DNA of 64,000 nucleotides from Streptomyces sp. HUAS YS2 (lineage in GTDB: Bacteria; Actinomycetota; Actinomycetes; Streptomycetales; Streptomycetaceae). Of this stretch, positions 50,626-59,335 are shown piece after piece. The DNA lies in assembly GCF_033343995.1 (NCBI RefSeq), contig NZ_CP137573.1, forward strand, positions 3,443,001 to 3,507,000, in the 5' to 3' direction. The first letter of the stretch is position 1. Each line of letters opens with the position of its first letter. The notes below the pieces were generated by a model that was given only the letters and a program-made list of their open reading frames with translations, did not search any database and was not told the DNA's origin. The translations under genes and the position numbers were made by a program.

Positions 50626-52941
50626 CTAGTCGAACTGCTCGGGCTTCTTGAGGCCCTTCTCCTTCGGGAACTGCTTGGTGTGGAAGACCTTGATCGGCAG
50701 TTCCGCGTCCCGGAACGCCTTGCGGGCAGCCTTGGCCACCTCGGGGTCGGAGAAGTGCCATTCGATGGCCTTGCCGTTGGCCGCCTCGACCTGGCGCCTC
50801 GCCTCGTAGAGGAACTTCTCCTTGCCGGACGGCGTCAGCTCCTTCTTGCCCGGCTTGGCCAGGTAGCTGTCGTAGCCGTTCTTGGCCTCCAGGTAGGTCT
50901 GGCGGGAGGAGTCCCAGCCGTCGTAGTCGACCGCCGGCTTGTCCGGGTCCGGGTGCGGGACGGTGTACTCCTTGCCGCGGGTGCTGCCGGTGATCTGTTC
51001 CTGGTACTGCAGCCAGGACTCGTTCTTCCAGTTGGGCTGCGGGTTGCGGTCGCGGCTGGACCAGAAGCCGTCACCGTTGTCCAGTTCGCCGAGCTCGTGA
51101 TCCTTGAGGTCCTTGGCCCAGGACGGCGGATTGTAGTTGCGGGGGTCCGAGTCGTCGTTGCGCTGCGGCTCCGGGTGCTGCTTGAAGTCCTCGGCGGCCT
51201 TGCGGGCGCGCTCCGGCTCTTCCGCGGCCTTCTTCGCCACCCACGCCTTGTTGGCCTCCTCGCGGGCCTTTCGGGCGTTCTCCTGGGCCTCCGCGTCGCA
51301 CTCTTCCTCGGCGAGGACGACGTACTTCGGAGCGCCGGCGGCGAGGACGCCCGTGCCGGAGCCGGGAACTCCGGTGAAGGGACGGGGGGTCAGAGGTCCG
51401 GAGGCGATGGTGCAGCCCGTCTTGCGGGCCGCGTCCTCGGCCTCGTCGGCCGCCTCGTCGGCCTCCTTCGCGGCCTTCTGCGCACCCGGTACGTCGCCGG
51501 CCTCGGCGGCCTTCCTGGCCCGCTTGGCCGCGTCCCCGGCCTTGTTCGCGGCCTCGGCGACCTTGGCGGCCGCCTTGCCGAGCTTGCCGAGCTTGCTGAG
51601 CTTTCCGACGACCTTGGCGCCGTTGTAGCCGGGGATGAACATCGATCCGACGTTCCAGACGACGTCGGTGACGGCGCGCGTCTTCTCGCCGTTGTTCCAG
51701 CGCTCCCGGACCTCGTCGCCGACGAACATGTCGTCGCCGACCTTGATGACGGTGTTGACCGACGCCCCGCCCCAGTCGGTCAACGCGTCGAGGTAGTCGC
51801 CGTTCTTCCACTTCTCGCCGGCGTCCTTGGAGTCCTTCACCCACTGGTCGCCGAGCTGAACGCCGTAGTCCTTCAGTCCGGACCAGGTCTCCGGCTTGAA
51901 CAGGTCGATGATGCCGCTGACATCGCCCCAGACGCCGTCGACAAGAAGGCCCGCGCCGACCTGGTACGTACGGTCCCAGGCACAGCCGAGGAAGCCCCAG
52001 CCGCTGCAGTCCTCCTCTTCGCCGCCCTTGTCGTCGCCGCCCTTCGAGTCGTCCCCGCCCGAGACGTCGATCTCGTCGTACTTGGCCTCGGGTTCCTCGC
52101 TGGTCTCGGGGTAGGTGTCGGGGGAGGTGGTCGGGCCGTCGGGGCCGTTGCCGTTGTTCTGCCCCGGCAGGGTGGGGCCGCCCGTGCCCCCGGTGCCGCC
52201 CGTGCCCCCGGTGCCGCCCGTACCGCCGCTGCCGCCCGACGCGCCCGCGCTGTCGCCGGTGCCGTCCTCGCCCTGGCCCGCCTGCGTCGACGTGTCGCCG
52301 TCGCCGGCCGGGCAGGACGTTCCGACGACCTCGCAGACCGCCGACCGGAAGCCCTCGGAGACCTGTCCGCCGACCCCGCTCATCAGCAGCGCTACGACGA
52401 TCGCGACGACCAGGATGATCAGCCCGGTGTACTCGAGCGCGCCCTGACCGCGGTCGCGGTTCGGCCGGAACAGCCGCTCGGGCGCGGGCTGTCGCTCGTT
52501 CTCGGCGAGCCGGAACCACTCCCGGCCCTCCGGGCGGCTCAGGAAGTAGACGATCAGCGCCGGCAGGAAGAGCTCGGTGAAACCGTGGAGCGAGCCTGCG
52601 GCTATGTTCCCGATGCCGCCGAGGATCAACCAGGCCTGGACGCCGAGGAGCCCGTACCGGATCCGGTCGCCGCCGGTCCACATCCGCCGGCCGAGCCACC
52701 ATCCGGCGACGCCGGGGACGGCGCCCCAGGCGAGCAGGCCGAAGAGGGACGCCTCGACGGCGTCCGCCGCGAGCGCGGAGCCGAAGAGGCCGAGCCCGCC
52801 GACGACGGTCGCCACGAGAAGTACGGTGAGCAGGACACGGGTGACGACGAGGACCCGGGGAAGGTCGCGCCTCCCGGCCGCTCCCGGCCCCGCGTACACG
52901 GCACCTCCACCGGCGAACATGCCTCCGCCCACGGACGACAT
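50626..52941 (-). CDS. Polymorphic toxin: membrane/prepilin-like N-terminus, Tox-REase-5 C-terminus
   Basis: This 771-residue protein has several transmembrane helices at 28-135. Next, R164-G165 precedes QGALEYTGLIILVVAIVVAL, resembling a prepilin cleavage site with Glu at +5 and a hydrophobic helix. A Gly/Thr repeat (237-254), an acidic Pro/Gly linker, a middle domain (about 311-450) and an Ala/Lys/Glu coiled coil (455-590) follow. The end (about 640-745) is a restriction-endonuclease-like toxin: YQEQITGSTRGKEY, DYDGWD and L684-E685-A-K687 (ExK). It is followed by its Imm52-like gene. The toxin should cut DNA in competing cells. Delivery by a Tad-like route is inferred from the pilin-like segment. 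Confidence 0.82.
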   Translation of the reverse strand: MSSVGGGMFAGGGAVYAGPGAAGRRDLPRVLVVTRVLLTVLLVATVVGGLGLFGSALAADAVEASLFGLLAWGAVPGVAGWWLGRRMWTGGDRIRYGLLGVQAWLILGGIGNIAAGSLHGFTELFLPALIVYFLSRPEGREWFRLAENERQPAPERLFRPNRDRGQGALEYTGLIILVVAIVVALLMSGVGGQVSEGFRSAVCEVVGTSCPAGDGDTSTQAGQGEDGTGDSAGASGGSGGTGGTGGTGGTGGTGGPTLPGQNNGNGPDGPTTSPDTYPETSEEPEAKYDEIDVSGGDDSKGGDDKGGEEEDCSGWGFLGCAWDRTYQVGAGLLVDGVWGDVSGIIDLFKPETWSGLKDYGVQLGDQWVKDSKDAGEKWKNGDYLDALTDWGGASVNTVIKVGDDMFVGDEVRERWNNGEKTRAVTDVVWNVGSMFIPGYNGAKVVGKLSKLGKLGKAAAKVAEAANKAGDAAKRARKAAEAGDVPGAQKAAKEADEAADEAEDAARKTGCTIASGPLTPRPFTGVPGSGTGVLAAGAPKYVVLAEEECDAEAQENARKAREEANKAWVAKKAAEEPERARKAAEDFKQHPEPQRNDDSDPRNYNPPSWAKDLKDHELGELDNGDGFWSSRDRNPQPNWKNESWLQYQEQITGSTRGKEYTVPHPDPDKPAVDYDGWDSSRQTYLEAKNGYDSYLAKPGKKELTPSGKEKFLYEARRQVEAANGKAIEWHFSDPEVAKAARKAFRDAELPIKVFHTKQFPKEKGLKKPEQFD
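52176..52233 (-). repeat. Gly-Gly-Thr minisatellite in the toxin gene
   Basis: Six near-identical 9-bp units encode (GGT)n at residues 237-254 of the toxin. They form a flexible linker and a likely site of length variation. Confidence 0.85.
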
Positions 52942-53060
52942 GCGGGCCCCCTCAACGTTCCGTATCCGTACAAGAGTTCAAGCCTGCCTACGTTACGGTG
53001 ACCGGACGCCGCAGTCTTGGGCCCCTGGGCCCAAATTCGGCCTCACGTACGATCTCGGCC

Positions 53061-53696
53061 ATGACCGGACATGAATCCGCGGACTTCGTCCTCTTCGACG
53101 TCGACGGCACCCTGATGAACGCCATCGCCAACCAGCGACGCATGTGGGCGACTTGGGCCGGGCGGTACGGCCTCGACGGGGACGCGGTATACGAAGTGGC
53201 CCTGCGGACACGGCCGGTGGACACCTTCGCCGAGGTCGCCCCGGACGCCGACCCGGACGAATGCCTGGCGCTGCTGCACGCGCTGGAGGACGAGGACGTG
53301 CAAATCGGCACGTACGACGCCTTCGCGGGCGCGGCGGAGCTGCTGCGCGCGCTGCGGCCCGGGTCGTGGGCGCTGGTCACCTCGAACTACGAGCACCGGG
53401 TGCGCGGACGGTTCGCGCGGACCGGACTGCCGGTGCCGCCGCTCGTGGTGGACGCGACCGCCGTCGCCGAGGGCAAGCCCTCCCCCGCCCCGTACCTGCG
53501 CGCCGCCTCGCTCCTCGGCGCTCGCCCGGAGCGCTGCCTGGTCGTCGAGGACGCGCCCTCGGGCGCGCGGGCCGGGCGCGCGGCGGGCATGACGGTGTGG
53601 ACGGTCAACTCCCCGGGCCCGACCCCCGACTCGCACCGACACTTCCCGACGCTGGCCGCGGCGGCCCCGGAGATCCTGGCGTTCAGCGGCGCCTGA
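53061..53696 (+). CDS. HAD-superfamily hydrolase
   Basis: This 211-residue phosphatase-like protein has motif I D13-V-D15-G-T, motif II ALVTSNYE, a lysine in EGKPSPAPYLRAA and motif III CLVVEDAPSGARAGRAAGM. The helical cap lies between residues 20 and 80, as in phosphoglycolate-phosphatase-type (subclass I) members. The substrate cannot be assigned. It is divergent from the toxin gene with 119 bp between. Confidence 0.9.
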   Translation: MTGHESADFVLFDVDGTLMNAIANQRRMWATWAGRYGLDGDAVYEVALRTRPVDTFAEVAPDADPDECLALLHALEDEDVQIGTYDAFAGAAELLRALRPGSWALVTSNYEHRVRGRFARTGLPVPPLVVDATAVAEGKPSPAPYLRAASLLGARPERCLVVEDAPSGARAGRAAGMTVWTVNSPGPTPDSHRHFPTLAAAAPEILAFSGA

Positions 53697-53709
53697 CCGG
53701 GGGCCGCCG

Positions 53710-55593
53710 TCAGTCCCGGTACATCGCGTCGATCTCGCGGGAGAAGTCCCGGGCGATCGCCCGACGCTTCAGCTTCAGCGACGGCGTGAGGTGGCCGCCG
53801 CGCTCGGAGAACTCTCCGGGCAGGACGTGGAAGCGGCGGATCGACTCGGCGCGCGAGACCAGGCGGTTGGCCTCGTCCACGGCGCGCTGGAGACCGGCCA
53901 GCAGGTCCGGGTCCCGGGTGAGGTCGGCGAGCGAGACGTGGTCCTTCTGCCGCATGCGGCGCCAGTGCGCCAGGCCGTCCTGGTCGAGGGTGACCAGGGC
54001 GGTCACGTACGGGCGGTTGTCGCCGACGACCAGGCACTGGGCGACCAGCGGATGGGCGCGCAGCCAGTCCTCCAGCGGCGCCGGGGCGACGTTCTTGCCG
54101 GCCGAGGTGACGATGATCTCCTTCTTGCGGCCGGTGATCCGCAGGTAGCCGTCCTCGTCGAGGGACCCCAGGTCCCCGGTGGGGAACCAGCCGTCGGCCG
54201 TGTACGGCACGGCCTGGCCGTGCTGCGCGTCCCAGTAGCCGGCGAAGACGATGCCGCCCTTGAGCCAGATCTCGCCGTCGTCGGCGATCCGCACCGCCGT
54301 GCCGGGCAACGGCCAGCCGACCGTGCCGGCCCGGGGGCGCTGCGGCGGGGTGACGGTGGCGGCCGCGGTGGTCTCCGTCAGGCCGTACCCCTCGTACACC
54401 TCGATGCCCGCGCCCGCGTAGAACGCCGAGAGCCGCTGCCCGAGCGGCGATCCGCCGCAGACGACGTGCCGGACGTGCCCGCCGAGCGCGGCCCGGATGC
54501 GGCGGTAGACCAGCTGGTCGTACACGGCCCGCGCGGCCTTCAGGGACAGCGAAGGCGTGGCCGCCTCGCGGGCCTCGCCGTAGCGCTGAGCCACCTTCGA
54601 CGCGCGGTCGAAGGACGCTGCCCGGCCCATGCGTTCGGCGGTGGCGCGGGCGGAGTTGAAGACCTTCTCCAGGACGTACGGGATGGCGAGCAGGAACGTC
54701 GGACGGAACCCGGCGAGGTCGGTGAGGAGGTCGTCGTCCTCGATCGAGGGCGCGTGGCCGATCCGCACCCGGGCGCGGATGCAGCCGATGGCGACCATCC
54801 GGCCGAAGACGTGCGACAGCGGCAGGAAGAGGAGCGTGGAGGTCGGCTCCTTGATGAGGGACCGGAAGACCGGATGCAGGAACTCGACCGCGTTGTCGAC
54901 CTCGGCGAAGAAGTTGGCGTGGGTGAGGGCGCAGCCCTTGGGGCGGCCGGTGGTGCCGGAGGTGTAGATCAGGGTGGCGATCGTGTCGGGGGTCAGCAGG
55001 CCGCGGCGGGCGGTGACGGCCTCGTCGGGAACGTGCGCGCCGGCCCGGCGGAGTTTGTCGATCGCGCCGGTGCCGAAGACCCACAGGTGGGCGAGGCCCG
55101 GTATCTGGCGGCGCTCGGCGGAGACCACGCGGGCCTCGTCCATGCCCTCGACGGCGCAGGCCACGGCCCCGGAGTCCTGGAGGATCCAGCGGGTCTGGAA
55201 GGCGGAGGAGGTCGGGTAGACCGGGACGGTGACCAGGCCGGCGGCCCACGCGGCGAAGTCGAGCAGGGTCCACTCGTACGTCGTGCGCGCCATGATCGCG
55301 ATCCGGTCGCCGGGCTGCAGCCCCTCGGCGATGAGGCCCTTCGCGACGGAGTGCACCTCGGCGGCGAACCGGCCGGCCGTGACGTCCTCCCAGACGCCGT
55401 CGGGGCGCTTGCGGGAGAAGGCGACGTCGTCGGGGGCCTGGTGGGCGTTCTCGTACGGGAGGTCGGCGAGCGAGCCGCGCGGGGCGCGGGGGACGAGCGG
55501 TGGCACGTACGCCTCGCGGACGCGGCCGTCGAGGGAGACGGTGCGGGGCGGGACGGGGGCGGGCGGGTCGGTGGCGCGGCGGGCGTCGGACAC
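53710..55593 (-). CDS. Long-chain fatty-acid--CoA ligase (AMP-forming)
   Basis: This 627-residue ANL-superfamily ligase activates fatty acids with ATP and CoA. The phosphate-binding motif is IYTSGTTGRPKG, the second motif YEGYGLTETTAA, and the hinge/C-terminal domain shows YLRITGRKKEIIVTSAGKNV with the adenylation-type lysine later. The length is typical of bacterial FACL15-type enzymes. GTG 55593 has AGGAG 6 nt upstream. It lies beside the thiolase and fabG4-maoC genes, forming a fatty-acid module. Confidence 0.93.
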   Translation of the reverse strand: MSDARRATDPPAPVPPRTVSLDGRVREAYVPPLVPRAPRGSLADLPYENAHQAPDDVAFSRKRPDGVWEDVTAGRFAAEVHSVAKGLIAEGLQPGDRIAIMARTTYEWTLLDFAAWAAGLVTVPVYPTSSAFQTRWILQDSGAVACAVEGMDEARVVSAERRQIPGLAHLWVFGTGAIDKLRRAGAHVPDEAVTARRGLLTPDTIATLIYTSGTTGRPKGCALTHANFFAEVDNAVEFLHPVFRSLIKEPTSTLLFLPLSHVFGRMVAIGCIRARVRIGHAPSIEDDDLLTDLAGFRPTFLLAIPYVLEKVFNSARATAERMGRAASFDRASKVAQRYGEAREAATPSLSLKAARAVYDQLVYRRIRAALGGHVRHVVCGGSPLGQRLSAFYAGAGIEVYEGYGLTETTAAATVTPPQRPRAGTVGWPLPGTAVRIADDGEIWLKGGIVFAGYWDAQHGQAVPYTADGWFPTGDLGSLDEDGYLRITGRKKEIIVTSAGKNVAPAPLEDWLRAHPLVAQCLVVGDNRPYVTALVTLDQDGLAHWRRMRQKDHVSLADLTRDPDLLAGLQRAVDEANRLVSRAESIRRFHVLPGEFSERGGHLTPSLKLKRRAIARDFSREIDAMYRD

Positions 55594-55750
55594 GAGCGGC
55601 TCCTCGTCGGGGGGGCTTGGGGCGGGCGGGCTCCTGGTGCGGGGGTGCGGGGCGCGGGGCGCAGTGCGCGGGGGTGCGGGGCGCGCCGGGGTGGGGCGCA
55701 TGGGCGGGGAGGGCGCCGCCCCTGCGGAACGGCTGCCCACAGCCTGGGGA

Positions 55751-57076
55751 TTACGGGCGTTCGAGGATCGCTGTCACGCCCTGGCCGCCCGCCGCGCAGA
55801 TGGAGATCAGGCCGCGGCCCGGAGTGTCCCGCTCCGAGAGCAGCTTGGCGAGCGTTGCCACGATACGGGCCCCGGTGGCCGCGAAGGGGTGTCCTGTCGC
55901 GAGAGACGAACCCGCGACGTTGAGACTGTGCCGCGGCACAGGCGCCAGGCCCTGCTTCTCCCACGCCGCCATGGTCGCGAGCACCTGGGACGCGAACGCC
56001 TCGTGGATCTCGAAGAGGTCGAAGTCCTCGATGCCGAGCCCGGCCCGCTCCAGGAGCCTCGGCACGGCGTGCGCGGGGGCCATGAGCAGCCCGTCCTCGC
56101 CGTCGGCGACGTCGCCGTGGACGTGGTCGACGGCGGCGGTCTCGTACAGGCTCAGGAAGGCCAGCGGGCGCAGGCCGCGCGCCTCGGCCCACTCCTCGCT
56201 CGCGAGCAGGACGGTCGCCGCGCCGTCCGTGAGCGGGGTGGAGTTGCCCGCGGTCATCGTCGCCTCGCCGGGGTGGTCCGTGCCGAAGACGGGCTTCAGC
56301 GTGGCGAGTTTCTCGACGGTCGAGCCGGGGCGGAGGTTCTGGTCACGGGCCAGGCCACGGAAGGGGACGACGAGGTCGTCGAGGAAGCCGCGCTCGTACG
56401 CGGCGGCGAGCCGCTGGTGGCTGGTGGCGGCGAGCAGGTCCTGGTCCTCGCGGGAGACGCCCCACTTCCGGGCGGTGATCGCGGCGTGCTCGCCCATGGA
56501 CAGGCCGGTACGGGGCTCGGCGTTGCGCGGGATGTCGGGGACGAGGTGACCGGGGCGGATCCGGACGAGGGCCTTGAGCCGGGCGCCGGCGGACCTGGCC
56601 CGGCGGGCCTCGAGGAGCACCCGCCGGAGGTCGTCGTTGACGCCGAGCGGGGCGTCGCTCGCGGTGTCCGCGCCGCCGGCGACCGCGGAGTCGAGCGCAC
56701 AGAGGGCGATCTTGTTCGCGGCGGCGACGACGGCCTGGAGTCCGGTGCCACATGCCTGCTGCATGTCGTAGGCGGGTGTGCGCGGGTCGAGCGCGGAGCC
56801 GAGGACGGTCTCGCGGGCCAGATTGAAGTCGCGGGCGTGCTTGAGGACGGCGCCGGCCACGAACTCGCCGACCGCGCCCGGATCGCGCAGCGCGTACCGC
56901 TCGACGAGGCCGTCGAGCGCGGCGGTGAGCATCTCCTGGTTGGAGGCGGTGGCGTAGGGGCCGTCGGAGCGGGCGAACGGGACACGGCTGCCACCGAGGA
57001 CGGCGACGCGACGCACGGCGCGCGGGGCGATCGGCGTGAACGGCTTCTGCGGCATCTCGACCAGCTCCTGACCCAT
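55751..57076 (-). CDS. Acetyl-CoA acyltransferase (thiolase, FadA2-like)
   Basis: This 441-residue thiolase catalyses the last step of beta-oxidation or the reverse condensation. Catalytic residues are C109 in MQQACGTGLQ, the histidine in GHPFAATGAR and the cysteine in ISICAAGGQG; EIHEAFA replaces the common NEAFA. It is divergent from fabG4-maoC, the same layout as fadA2 and fabG4-htdX in Mycobacterium tuberculosis. A perfect palindrome lies right before the ATG and contains its AAGG ribosome-binding site. The internal ATG at 57055 is an alternative start. Confidence 0.93.
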   Translation of the reverse strand: MGQELVEMPQKPFTPIAPRAVRRVAVLGGSRVPFARSDGPYATASNQEMLTAALDGLVERYALRDPGAVGEFVAGAVLKHARDFNLARETVLGSALDPRTPAYDMQQACGTGLQAVVAAANKIALCALDSAVAGGADTASDAPLGVNDDLRRVLLEARRARSAGARLKALVRIRPGHLVPDIPRNAEPRTGLSMGEHAAITARKWGVSREDQDLLAATSHQRLAAAYERGFLDDLVVPFRGLARDQNLRPGSTVEKLATLKPVFGTDHPGEATMTAGNSTPLTDGAATVLLASEEWAEARGLRPLAFLSLYETAAVDHVHGDVADGEDGLLMAPAHAVPRLLERAGLGIEDFDLFEIHEAFASQVLATMAAWEKQGLAPVPRHSLNVAGSSLATGHPFAATGARIVATLAKLLSERDTPGRGLISICAAGGQGVTAILERP

Positions 57077-57090
57077 GAGTAACCTTACTC
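57077..57090. promoter_or_regulatory. Palindromic operator GAGTAA-CC-TTACTC
   Basis: A 6-2-6 perfect inverted repeat abuts the thiolase ATG and overlaps its ribosome-binding site, 36 nt upstream of the fabG start on the other strand. A partly overlapping TTAC-N6-GTAA follows to 57098. The shape is that of a TetR-family operator; the TetR gene at 59304-59957 is the obvious candidate binder. Confidence 0.65.
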
Positions 57091-57126
57091 AAGGGTAAAT
57101 CTACGACCGCGCAGGGAGTCTGGACA

Positions 57127-58452
57127 ATGGCCGACCGCTATCTGCACTTCACCGGCACCTCCGCCGGCCGCTTCCTCACCCGCCGGCTCGGCCTGCCGCA
57201 GCCGGCCGCGCTGCACCGCTGGTCGGCCGAGCGCCCGCGCCTGGAGGGCTCGTTGCTGCACCTGACGGCGGGGCGGTCGACACATACGGAGGAGCTGGAC
57301 GCGGTCCTCGCGCGGACGGGACTGACGCGTACGACGGATACGGCGGCGGGCGCCGTCGCGGCGGTCGTGCTGGACGCGACGGGCGTCGCCGACGCGGCCG
57401 GGCTCGCCGAGGTGCACGCGGCGCTGCACCCGGTCGTACGGTCGGTCGCGGCGAGCGGGCGGATCGTGGTGCTGGGCGCGCCCCCTTCGACGACGGACCA
57501 TCACCAGGCTTCGGCGCAGCAGGGGTTGGAGGGCTTCGTCCGTTCCCTGGGCAAGGAGGTCGGCAAGGGCGTCACGGTCAACCTCGTACGCCTCGAAGGC
57601 GGCGCCGCTGCGGCGGAGTCGACGCTGCGGTTCCTGCTGTCCCCGAAGTCGGCGTACGTGAGCGGCCAGGTCGTGACGGTCGGCGACGCGGAGCCCGAGG
57701 CCGTCGGCGACCGGGACCGGCCGCTCGCCGGCCGCACCGCGCTGGTCACCGGCTCTGCACGGGGCATCGGCGCGGCCGTCGCGGAGACCCTCGCGCGGGA
57801 CGGGGCGCGGCTGATCTGCCTGGACGTCCCCCAGGCGGCCGAGGACCTGGAGCGGACGGCGGCGCGGCTGGGCGGCGAGGCGCTGGCCCTGGACATCACG
57901 GCAGCGGACGCGGCGGAGCGCATCGCGGCGGCGGCGCCGGACGGGGCGCTGGACATCCTGATCCACAACGCGGGGATCACCCGCGACCGCCGGCTGGCCA
58001 ACATGCCGGCGGACCGCTGGGCGTCGGTGATCGCCGTCAACCTGACGTCGGTCCTCGACACGACGGACGCGCTCCTGAAGGCGGGCACGCTGCGGCACGG
58101 CGGGCGGATCGTGGCGACCGCGTCCATCGCCGGCCTCGCGGGCAACAACGGGCAGACGAACTACGCGGCGAGCAAGGCGGGCATCGTCGGCCTGGTCCGG
58201 TCGCTGGCGCCGCGCGCGTACGCGGAGCACGGGGTGACGGTGAACGCGGTCGCACCGGGCTTCATCGAGACGAAGATGACCGCCGCGGTCCCGCTCTTCA
58301 TCCGCGAGGCGGGCCGGCGGATGAACTCCCTCGCGCAGGGCGGCCTCCCGGTCGACGTCGCCGAGACGACCGCCTGGCTGGCCCACCCGGCCTCCGCCCC
58401 GGTCAACGGCCAGACCGTCCGCGTCTGCGGCCAGAGCCTCCTGGGCGCGTGA
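57127..58452 (+). CDS. fabG4: High-molecular-weight 3-oxoacyl-ACP/CoA reductase (FabG4-like)
   Basis: The 441-residue protein is about 190 residues longer than ordinary FabG. Residues 1-200 form a degenerate Rossmann-like domain, and residues about 205-441 are an active short-chain dehydrogenase: TGSARGIGAAVAETLA, HNAG, the catalytic Ser in ATASIAG and Y-x3-K in NYAASKAG. This layout is that of mycobacterial FabG4, which reduces long 3-oxoacyl-CoA with NADH. maoC follows 4 nt after the stop, so ketoreduction and dehydration are coupled. Confidence 0.93.
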   Translation: MADRYLHFTGTSAGRFLTRRLGLPQPAALHRWSAERPRLEGSLLHLTAGRSTHTEELDAVLARTGLTRTTDTAAGAVAAVVLDATGVADAAGLAEVHAALHPVVRSVAASGRIVVLGAPPSTTDHHQASAQQGLEGFVRSLGKEVGKGVTVNLVRLEGGAAAAESTLRFLLSPKSAYVSGQVVTVGDAEPEAVGDRDRPLAGRTALVTGSARGIGAAVAETLARDGARLICLDVPQAAEDLERTAARLGGEALALDITAADAAERIAAAAPDGALDILIHNAGITRDRRLANMPADRWASVIAVNLTSVLDTTDALLKAGTLRHGGRIVATASIAGLAGNNGQTNYAASKAGIVGLVRSLAPRAYAEHGVTVNAVAPGFIETKMTAAVPLFIREAGRRMNSLAQGGLPVDVAETTAWLAHPASAPVNGQTVRVCGQSLLGA

Positions 58453-58456
58453 CACG

Positions 58457-59335
58457 ATGCGCACCCTGCTCGCCCTCGCGGAGGGCGTCGTCACCTCACC
58501 CTTCAAGCGCCCGCACGCGGCGGCCGGCCTCCCCGAGGCACGCCTGACGCGCGGCCCGGTGGACATACCCCGGGACCGCCTGGCCCGGTACGGAGAACTG
58601 TGCGGCTTCGCGCCGGACCCACGACTGCCGCTCCCGTACCCGCACCTGCTCGGCTTCCCGCTCGCCATGCGGATCATGAGCCGGCGGGACTTCCCGCTGC
58701 CGCTGCTCGGACTGGTGCACACCTGGATCACGATCGAGCGGTACGCGCCGCTCACGTCCGACGACCGGCCGGAGATCACGGTGTACGCCGAGTCCCTGGC
58801 GCCGCACCGGCGCGGCACCGAGGTCACGATGGTGACGAAGGCGCGGGTCGCGGGCGAGCGGGTGTGGGAGTCGCGCAGCGGCTACCTGGCGCGGCACGCG
58901 CGCCCGGAGCCGTACCCGGACACCGAGGCTCCCGTTGCCGCCCCGCTCCTCCCCGCCGTCGCCGAATGGCAGTTGCCCGCCGACCTGGGGCGGCGGTACG
59001 GGGCGGTGTCCGGGGACCGCAACCCGATCCACCTCCACCCGCTCACCGCCCGCGCGTTCGGCTTCCCGAGGGCCATCGCGCACGGGATGTGGACGTTCGC
59101 GCGATGCCTGGCCGAGCTGGACCAGGACCGGGACAGGGACCGGGGCGCGAGCGCGGTCACGCACGTCCGCGCAGAGTTCCGCGCGCCCGTCCTCCTGCCG
59201 GCCGTCGTGACCTACGCGTCCGCGGCCGACGGCGACGCGGGCGGCGGCGTCGCAGGCCGTGCGAGCGGCCGGTTCCAGCTGCGCAGCGGGGACCGGGTGC
59301 ACCTCATCGGGGAGACCAGCGCTCGTTCCGCATGA
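58457..59335 (+). CDS. MaoC-family dehydratase (HtdX-like)
   Basis: This 292-residue double-hotdog hydratase has the hydratase-2 motif with Asp and His in SGDRNPIHLHPLTARAFGFP followed by AIAHGMW. The first hotdog (about 20-150) is degenerate. It should interconvert 3-hydroxyacyl and enoyl thioesters, acting after the FabG4-like reductase in the same operon. The 3' end overlaps the convergent TetR gene by 32 bp. Confidence 0.9.
   Translation: MRTLLALAEGVVTSPFKRPHAAAGLPEARLTRGPVDIPRDRLARYGELCGFAPDPRLPLPYPHLLGFPLAMRIMSRRDFPLPLLGLVHTWITIERYAPLTSDDRPEITVYAESLAPHRRGTEVTMVTKARVAGERVWESRSGYLARHARPEPYPDTEAPVAAPLLPAVAEWQLPADLGRRYGAVSGDRNPIHLHPLTARAFGFPRAIAHGMWTFARCLAELDQDRDRDRGASAVTHVRAEFRAPVLLPAVVTYASAADGDAGGGVAGRASGRFQLRSGDRVHLIGETSARSA

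Noticed and set aside
52176..52233. Short direct repeats resembling a CRISPR or satellite
   Set aside because: The 9-bp units are in frame and encode a Gly-Gly-Thr linker inside the toxin; there are no spacers.
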